Of a stretch of 9,490 bases of DNA, positions 5,250 to 9,490 are shown piece after piece. The stretch comes from Planctomycetota bacterium (GTDB taxonomy: Bacteria; Planctomycetota; Planctomycetia; Pirellulales; Lacipirellulaceae), in NCBI GenBank assembly GCA_022615465.1, contig JAKEGR010000277.1, positions 1 to 9,490 on the forward strand, in the 5' to 3' direction. Numbering within the stretch: position 1 is the stretch's first letter; the number at the start of each line of letters is the position of its first letter. The notes under the pieces are model-generated. The model was given only the letters and a program-made list of their open reading frames with translations, was not told the origin of the DNA and searched no databases. A program made the translations under genes and the position numbers.

Positions 5250-6427
5250 AGACGCCGATATTGTCGTTTGTTGCCGTATTGGTCATTTCACTTTCGTGTC
5301 GCGTGGCGGTCGGCACGGAGCCGGAACTGCTGCCGCAAAAACTGATCGAGCAGGGTTGGATTCAACTCTTTGACGGCCAGACGCTCTTCGGCTGGCAACC
5401 GACCGGCAACGCCGAATGGCACATCGAAGACGGCGCGATCCACACCGCTGGTGACAAGCCGGGCTTCCTGGTGACAACGACCGAGTATGCCGACTTCGAG
5501 CTGAGCGTCGAGTTCCTTGCTGATGCAAAGACCAATAGCGGCGTCTTTCTCCGCACCGGTCTCCAGCCGACTGACCCGGCCCGCGACTGCTACGAAGTGA
5601 ACATCGCCCCGGCCGACAACCCGTTTCCGACCGGCAACCTGGTGGCTCGTCGCGAGATCGCCCCACACCAGGCCGGCCAGCCGGCTCCCGGCCACTGGCA
5701 AACGTTCCACGTTACGGCCGAAGGTGGCAAAATTGCGATCGACTTGGACGGCTCGCGCGTTTTGGTCCACGAAGATTCCGCGCCGCTGCGCATCGGCCGC
5801 ATCGCGCTGCAAGCGAACAGCGGCCCGGTGGCATTCCGCAATCTCCGCCTGCGTCCGCTTGGCCTCAAGTCGATCTTCAATGGTCAGGATCTCACGGGCT
5901 GGAACACGCAGCACGCGCTTGCAGCCCGTTTTGACATCACCCCTGCCGGCGAATTGCATGTTGCCAATGGCCGCGGGCAACTGGCGACGGACGGCCAATA
6001 CGCGAATTTCATCTTGCAGCTCGACTGCAAAGTGAACGGCGACGGCCTCAATTCTGGCATTTTCTTCCGGGCGCTGCCCGGCCAGTTGACTCAGGGCTAT
6101 GAAAGCCAGATCCACAACGTGTCCCAAGACGGCGATCGGTCGAAGCCGGCCGACTTTGGGACGGGAGGCATCTATCGCCGCCAGCCTGCCCGCCGCGTCG
6201 TGGCCAACGACCGGGAGTGGTTCACCAAGACGATCCTTGCCGACGGGCCGCATTGTGCCGTCTGGGTCAATGGCTATCCCGTGACCGATTGGATCGATAA
6301 TCGACCGCCAAGTGATAATCCACGCAAAGGCCAGTGCCTGGCCGCTGGAATCATCACGATCCAGGCGCACGATCCAACAACCGATCTGCTGTTTCGCGAT
6401 TTGCGGATCGTCGAATTGCCACGGTAA
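5246..6427 (+). CDS. Exported protein with two tandem DUF1080 (3-keto-disaccharide hydrolase-like) domains
   Basis: The 393-residue product has a signal peptide (basic start, hydrophobic 5-18, likely cleavage after AVG at 23), so it probably acts in the periplasm or at the cell surface. Two copies of the DUF1080 beta-sandwich fold follow. Domain 1 (about 38-204) has WIQLFDGQTLFGW (38-50), NSGVFLR (98-104), YEVNI (116-120) and IALQANSGPVAFRNLRL (186-202). Domain 2 (about 207-391) has SIFNGQDLTGWN (209-220), NSGIFFR (269-275), YESQIHN (285-291), GTGGIYRR (305-312) and IITIQAHDP closing with LLFRDLRIVEL (381-391). The usual GxIY segment is clear only in domain 2; domain 1 has PTGNLV instead, so domain 2 may be the active one and domain 1 a binding or structural copy. 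Members of this family (PF06439) are linked to hydrolysis of 3-keto-glycosides and are expanded in planctomycetes. The start overlaps the previous gene's stop by ATGA. Family firm, substrate unknown. Confidence 0.9.
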   Translation: MKTPILSFVAVLVISLSCRVAVGTEPELLPQKLIEQGWIQLFDGQTLFGWQPTGNAEWHIEDGAIHTAGDKPGFLVTTTEYADFELSVEFLADAKTNSGVFLRTGLQPTDPARDCYEVNIAPADNPFPTGNLVARREIAPHQAGQPAPGHWQTFHVTAEGGKIAIDLDGSRVLVHEDSAPLRIGRIALQANSGPVAFRNLRLRPLGLKSIFNGQDLTGWNTQHALAARFDITPAGELHVANGRGQLATDGQYANFILQLDCKVNGDGLNSGIFFRALPGQLTQGYESQIHNVSQDGDRSKPADFGTGGIYRRQPARRVVANDREWFTKTILADGPHCAVWVNGYPVTDWIDNRPPSDNPRKGQCLAAGIITIQAHDPTTDLLFRDLRIVELPR

Positions 6428-6546
6428 ATATGCCGGCTTCTTTTTGCACGGCCGCCCGCTTGCCACGCTGCCGGCGGTGAACCACAATGGGCAGGTTGTG
6501 TCTTGTGCGCAATTCCCGGGCCTGAAAGCGCGTTCGTGACGCCTTC

Positions 6547-6598
6547 CCGGGCAAACCCGGCCTTGCGGTCGTCGCTAAGGGATTGCCCCCCATTCCCT
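6547..6598 (+). other. Two small hairpins in the leader upstream of argG
   Basis: CCGGG (6547-6551) and CCCGG (6556-6560) form a 5-bp stem with a CAAA loop. AGGGATTG (6578-6585) and CATTCCCT (6591-6598) form a stem of 7 pairs with one T-T mismatch and a loop of five C. TTGCCCCC is repeated at 6583-6590 and 6605-6612. No T-tract follows either hairpin. They could end the DUF1080 transcript or shape the argG leader. I saw no convincing promoter in 6428-6620. Confidence 0.3.
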
Positions 6599-6620
6599 AA
6601 CCCTTGCCCCCTCGTTCACC

Positions 6621-7835
6621 ATGCCCAGCACTGTTCTCGCTTATTCCGGCGGCCTCGATACTTCCGTCATTCTTGGTTGGCTTCAGGACGAAGGCTACGA
6701 TGTCCACTGCGTCTATGTTGATCTTGGCCAGCCTTGTGAAGATCGCGATGCGATCTTGAAAAAGGCCCGCGACTGCGGTGCCGCGTCGGCCCGCATCGTT
6801 GATGCGCGTGAAGAACTGTGTCACGATTACGCTTTTCCGGTGCTCGCCTGGCAAGCCAGATACGAAAACATCTATCTGCTTGGCACGTCGATTGCCCGGC
6901 CGCTGATCTCCAAGGTCTGCCTGCAGGTGGCTCGCGATGTTGGGGCGGAGGCATTTGCCCACGGCGCAACCGGCAAGGGCAACGACCAGTGCCGCTTTCA
7001 GCTTGCCGCCGAAGCCCTTGAGCCGGAAATCCAGATCATCGCCCCCTGGCGTGATCCGAAGTATCGCAACCTATTTCCCGGCCGCAAGGAAATGATCGAC
7101 TACTGCGCCGCGAGGAAGATTCCCGTCAAGGCGTCGATCGCCAAGCCCTATAGTTCCGATGAGAACTGCCTGCACATCAGTTATGAAGCGGGCGAACTCG
7201 AAGACCCGGCCGTCGACGGCATCGCAATGGTCGACTTCGGCATGACTGTTTCCCCGCAACAGGCGCCGGACAAGGTAGAGGAAGTCACCGTTGGCTTCGA
7301 GCGCGGCGTGCCGGTGACGATCCATGGCCAGAAGCGATCGGCCCTCGGCATGGTCCAGGAAATGAACCAGATTGCCGGCCGCAACGGCGTCGGGCGGATC
7401 GACATCGTGGAAAACAGGTTTGTCGGCATGAAGAGCCGCGGTGTGTACGAGGCCCCGGGCATGACGGCTCTCTACGCGGCCCATCAGGCCATGGAGCAGC
7501 TCACGCTCGACCGCGATACGGTCCATCTCCGCGACCGCCTCGCTCCCGAAGTGGCCGAGATGGTGTATTACGGATTTTGGTTTGTGCCTAAGCTGGATGC
7601 CCTGATGGCATTCTCGCGCGAAGTGCAGAAACCTGTCACGGGCGAAGTGACACTCGGGCTTTACAAAGGGAACGTCCTGGTCCGCGGCCGCACCAGCCCC
7701 AACAGCCTCTACGACGCAGCCGTGGCCAGCATGGAAGGAGGCGGCAGCTACGACCAGACCGATGCCGAAGGTTTTTTGCGGATCCAGGGATTGCCCAGCC
7801 GGGTGCTGGGAAAAGTACGACCAAGGAAGTATTAA
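6621..7835 (+). CDS. argG: Argininosuccinate synthase
   Basis: This enzyme joins citrulline and aspartate using ATP, giving argininosuccinate, AMP and pyrophosphate, the penultimate step of arginine synthesis in the cytoplasm. The 404-residue length is normal for the family. The PP-loop ATP-binding motif AYSGGLDTS is at 7-15. YENIYLLGTSIARPLISK (81-98) and HGATGKGNDQCRF (114-126) are the family signatures for citrulline, aspartate and ATP binding. PYSSDENCLHISYEAGELED (176-195), ENRFVGMKSRGVYE and the C-terminal dimerisation helix region are also recognisable. No Shine-Dalgarno motif precedes ATG 6621 (the leader reads CCCTCGTTCACC). The MPSTVLAYSGG start nonetheless places the PP-loop exactly where the family expects it, so the start is secure. 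argH is not in the window and no ARG-box-like operator was recognised. Positions 122-126 read DQCRF where many homologues have DQVRF, a conservative change. Confidence 0.98.
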   Translation: MPSTVLAYSGGLDTSVILGWLQDEGYDVHCVYVDLGQPCEDRDAILKKARDCGAASARIVDAREELCHDYAFPVLAWQARYENIYLLGTSIARPLISKVCLQVARDVGAEAFAHGATGKGNDQCRFQLAAEALEPEIQIIAPWRDPKYRNLFPGRKEMIDYCAARKIPVKASIAKPYSSDENCLHISYEAGELEDPAVDGIAMVDFGMTVSPQQAPDKVEEVTVGFERGVPVTIHGQKRSALGMVQEMNQIAGRNGVGRIDIVENRFVGMKSRGVYEAPGMTALYAAHQAMEQLTLDRDTVHLRDRLAPEVAEMVYYGFWFVPKLDALMAFSREVQKPVTGEVTLGLYKGNVLVRGRTSPNSLYDAAVASMEGGGSYDQTDAEGFLRIQGLPSRVLGKVRPRKY

Positions 7836-7873
7836 CAGTCTGTTGAAGAAGTGCTTCGTCAGCGGGCTGTTAA
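7832..7873 (+). repeat. 42-base near-perfect palindrome starting at the argG stop codon
   Basis: The left arm (7832-7851, beginning TTAACAGTCTG) and the right arm (7854-7873, ending GCTGTTAA) can pair over 20 positions around a two-base centre. In RNA 16 pairs are Watson-Crick, three are G-U wobbles and one is an A-G mismatch. The left arm includes the argG TAA (7833-7835). It is followed by GGGGGGAGG rather than a run of T, so it is not a canonical intrinsic terminator, though it may act as a 3' stabiliser. Its symmetry and long arms suggest a mobile or dispersed palindrome such as a MITE-like or REP-like unit. Confidence 0.6.
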
Positions 7874-7899
7874 GGGGGGAGGATTTAGTACGCACGATC

Positions 7900-7931
7900 A
7901 AGCGAAGGATTTCCTATCTCGTTCTTCGCTT
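7900..7931 (+). other. Inverted repeat upstream of the ABC-2 permease gene
   Basis: AAGCGAAG (7900-7907) and CTTCGCTT (7924-7931) are a perfect 8-bp inverted repeat with a 16-base spacer. It ends 15 bases before ATG 7947. It could be a regulator binding site or a leader hairpin. It could also be chance, but eight perfect pairs in a 111-base gap that already holds another palindrome is notable. Confidence 0.35.
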
Positions 7932-7946
7932 CTCTCCGCTACTCTC

Positions 7947-9490
7947 ATGTACGTCCTCGAAAATCCCGTTCTCCAACGCGAATTACTTACGAACCTGCGT
8001 TTGACGCGGGCGTTTGTGCTGCTGTTTGCCTATGTCGGGTTGTTGGGCTTCGTCGTCTATCTCGCCTGGCCGCAGCAGCAGAAGATCGACATGGCTCAGC
8101 CGGAAGCGGCGAGGCGGCTGGTGAATCTCTTCTTCCTCGGCCAGTACCTGCTCGCCTCGCTGATGGCTCCCAGCTTTGCCGCCGGGGCAATCACCGGCGA
8201 GAAGGAACGCAAGAGCTACGAGATGCTGCTGGCCAGCCCGCTCGCGCCGGGCGCGATCGTCCTTGGCAAGCTGTTTGCCGCCCTGTGCCACCTCGGCATC
8301 CTCATGATCTGCTCGCTTCCGATCGTGATGCTTTGCTTGCCGTTGGGTGGTGTATGGCCCTATGAAGTCTTTGCCGCTTACTTCGCGATGATTTCCACGG
8401 TGGGCTTGTTTGGCGTGATCAGTCTTTGGGCCAGCAGTTATTTCCAACGCACGAGCGCCTCGCTCGTCGTTTCTTACTTGCTGATTTTGCCGCTGGCCCT
8501 CGTTTGCGTGTTGGCGTGGAACCAACTCGAACAACTGGGCCAGGTGCGATTGCTTGTCATCGTTACGGTGGTGCCCATTGCCTGTGTTTCGCTCTCGGCA
8601 CTGATGTGGCACGATGCCTGCCGCCGACTCCTGTATCCGCCGGACCTCGGCAGCGAGGGCCGGGAAGTGGTGGACCTCGAAACGGAAGCGAGCGAGGCAG
8701 TTGGGCTTTACATCCGTCGCAACGAATTCCCCGACCGGCTCTTCGCCCCACCCAAACGCACAACGTTCATGGAGGAGGGAGCCAATCCCATCTACGACAA
8801 GGAAATGCGGAGTGAGATATTCAGCCAGGGCACCTTGATGCTCCGCCTTGTGATTCAGATCAGCATGGTGCTTGCTCTGGTCGTCATGGCCTGTTGCCTG
8901 TACCTCTGGTCGTGGCTGGCGCCATGGTATACTTCGTATGTACTGCTTTTTAACATGCTTGTTGGCCCGGTCTTTTCGGCCGGCAGCGTTACCAGCGAAC
9001 GCGAACGGGAAACACTCGATCTGCTCCTGGTAACCCTCGTCACTCCCTGGCAGATGCTATGGGGCAAGCTACTGTCGGGCCTGCGCGTATCGAGCGTACT
9101 CACCTCTTTTCTGCTGTGGCCAATCATTTTGGTCTGCGTCATGCCATTGCAGTATTGGTACCACTTGCCGACGATGGCCGGCTATTTGCTGATTGTCGGC
9201 CTGTGTTGCGTGACCACGGCCAACACGGCCCTGTTTTGCTCGACAATTTTTCACAAGACGGTCACCAGCATAATCTCGACTTACTTGATTATCGGCACCA
9301 TGTTTTTTGTGCCGGTGGCCGCGAGCTTTTTCACTCAGACCTTTTACCGCGGTTCCACGGGGGAAGCGTTTGTTGACTATCTGGGCATCCTCAGCCCTTT
9401 CTCGGCCACCTTCGCCTTGCCGCTTGAAATACAGGATGGTGAGAACACCAGCAGATCCGTCGCCACGCCCAACTTGCCCCTTTTCTTTGG
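7947..9490 (+). CDS. Fused double ABC-2-type transporter permease (3' end off window)
   Basis: From ATG 7947 the frame is open for 514 codons to the window edge. The protein consists of two homologous halves. Half 1 starts NPVLQREL (6-13) and carries AITGEKERKSYEMLLASPL (81-99) followed by LGKL. Half 2 starts NPIYDKEM (280-287) and carries SVTSERERETLDLLLVTLVT (347-366) followed by WGKLL. The T-x-E-[KR]-E-R-x(5)-LL motif after a hydrophobic segment is typical of ABC-2 permeases (CcmB/NatB/ABC2_membrane groups). Each half has several membrane segments, for example 22-40, 63-81, 107-131, 142-162, 172-190 and 202-220 in half 1, and 299-320, 331-349 and 380-400 in half 2. A hydrophilic linker (about 222-278) separates them. 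Such subunits pair with a separate ATPase to export a substrate or act in gliding or secretion; no ATPase is visible here. No ribosome binding site precedes the ATG (pyrimidine-rich leader). The frame stays open back to the argG stop, but the NPVLQREL start fits ATG 7947. Confidence 0.9.
   Translation, partial: MYVLENPVLQRELLTNLRLTRAFVLLFAYVGLLGFVVYLAWPQQQKIDMAQPEAARRLVNLFFLGQYLLASLMAPSFAAGAITGEKERKSYEMLLASPLAPGAIVLGKLFAALCHLGILMICSLPIVMLCLPLGGVWPYEVFAAYFAMISTVGLFGVISLWASSYFQRTSASLVVSYLLILPLALVCVLAWNQLEQLGQVRLLVIVTVVPIACVSLSALMWHDACRRLLYPPDLGSEGREVVDLETEASEAVGLYIRRNEFPDRLFAPPKRTTFMEEGANPIYDKEMRSEIFSQGTLMLRLVIQISMVLALVVMACCLYLWSWLAPWYTSYVLLFNMLVGPVFSAGSVTSERERETLDLLLVTLVTPWQMLWGKLLSGLRVSSVLTSFLLWPIILVCVMPLQYWYHLPTMAGYLLIVGLCCVTTANTALFCSTIFHKTVTSIISTYLIIGTMFFVPVAASFFTQTFYRGSTGEAFVDYLGILSPFSATFALPLEIQDGENTSRSVATPNLPLFF

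Noticed and set aside
5288..6487. 399-codon open frame on the minus strand opposite the DUF1080 gene
   Set aside because: It mirrors the plus-strand codon periodicity of a GC-rich gene and encodes no recognisable protein; the plus-strand product has clear family motifs.
7983..8612. 209-codon minus-strand open frame opposite the permease
   Set aside because: The translation is Gln/Arg/His-rich, a typical antisense shadow of a hydrophobic membrane protein.

Overview
The window looks like chromosomal DNA of a GC-rich planctomycete, probably Pirellulales-like. This rests on three signs: a tandem DUF1080 protein beside a sugar-binding-fold protein, an oversized PulJ/PilW-type pseudopilin, and weak or absent Shine-Dalgarno motifs before several genes alongside one very strong one. 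No 16S gene or other taxonomic marker is present, so the assignment is an inference.

Layout. (1) 1-1008, minus strand: the N-terminal 336 residues of an exported tetratricopeptide-repeat protein that runs off the left edge. (2) 1009-1228: a divergent intergenic region with a candidate promoter for the next gene. (3) 1229-2281, plus: a TerC/Alx-family integral membrane protein. (4) 2282-2513: a repeat-like intergenic region with nested inverted repeats, then a promoter candidate and a strong ribosome binding site. (5) 2514-4547, plus: a 677-residue prepilin-type protein of the PulJ/PilW kind. (6) 4608-5249 and 5246-6427, plus: two genes overlapping by ATGA. The first encodes a small beta-sandwich protein resembling the glycoside hydrolase family 2 sugar-binding domain; the second an exported protein with two tandem DUF1080 (3-keto-disaccharide hydrolase-like) domains. 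(7) 6621-7835, plus: argG, argininosuccinate synthase. (8) 7947 to the right edge, plus: a permease made of two fused ABC-2-type halves, partial.

How the genes relate. Only the 4608/5246 pair shows tight translational coupling, and its two products both look carbohydrate-related. The other genes appear to be independent units: a metal-homeostasis membrane protein, a type II secretion/type IV pilus-like minor pseudopilin, an arginine biosynthesis enzyme and an ABC exporter membrane subunit. I see no phage, CRISPR, transposase, rRNA or tRNA.

The most unusual signals are palindromic repeats. One GC-rich composite element (about 4980-5117) lies in frame inside the beta-sandwich gene and adds roughly 45 low-complexity residues between two predicted strands. 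A 42-base near-perfect hairpin (7832-7873) starts on the argG stop codon and has no T-tract. A nested inverted-repeat block (2342-2431) sits before the pseudopilin gene. I did not find a convincing new multi-gene defence or metabolic system.
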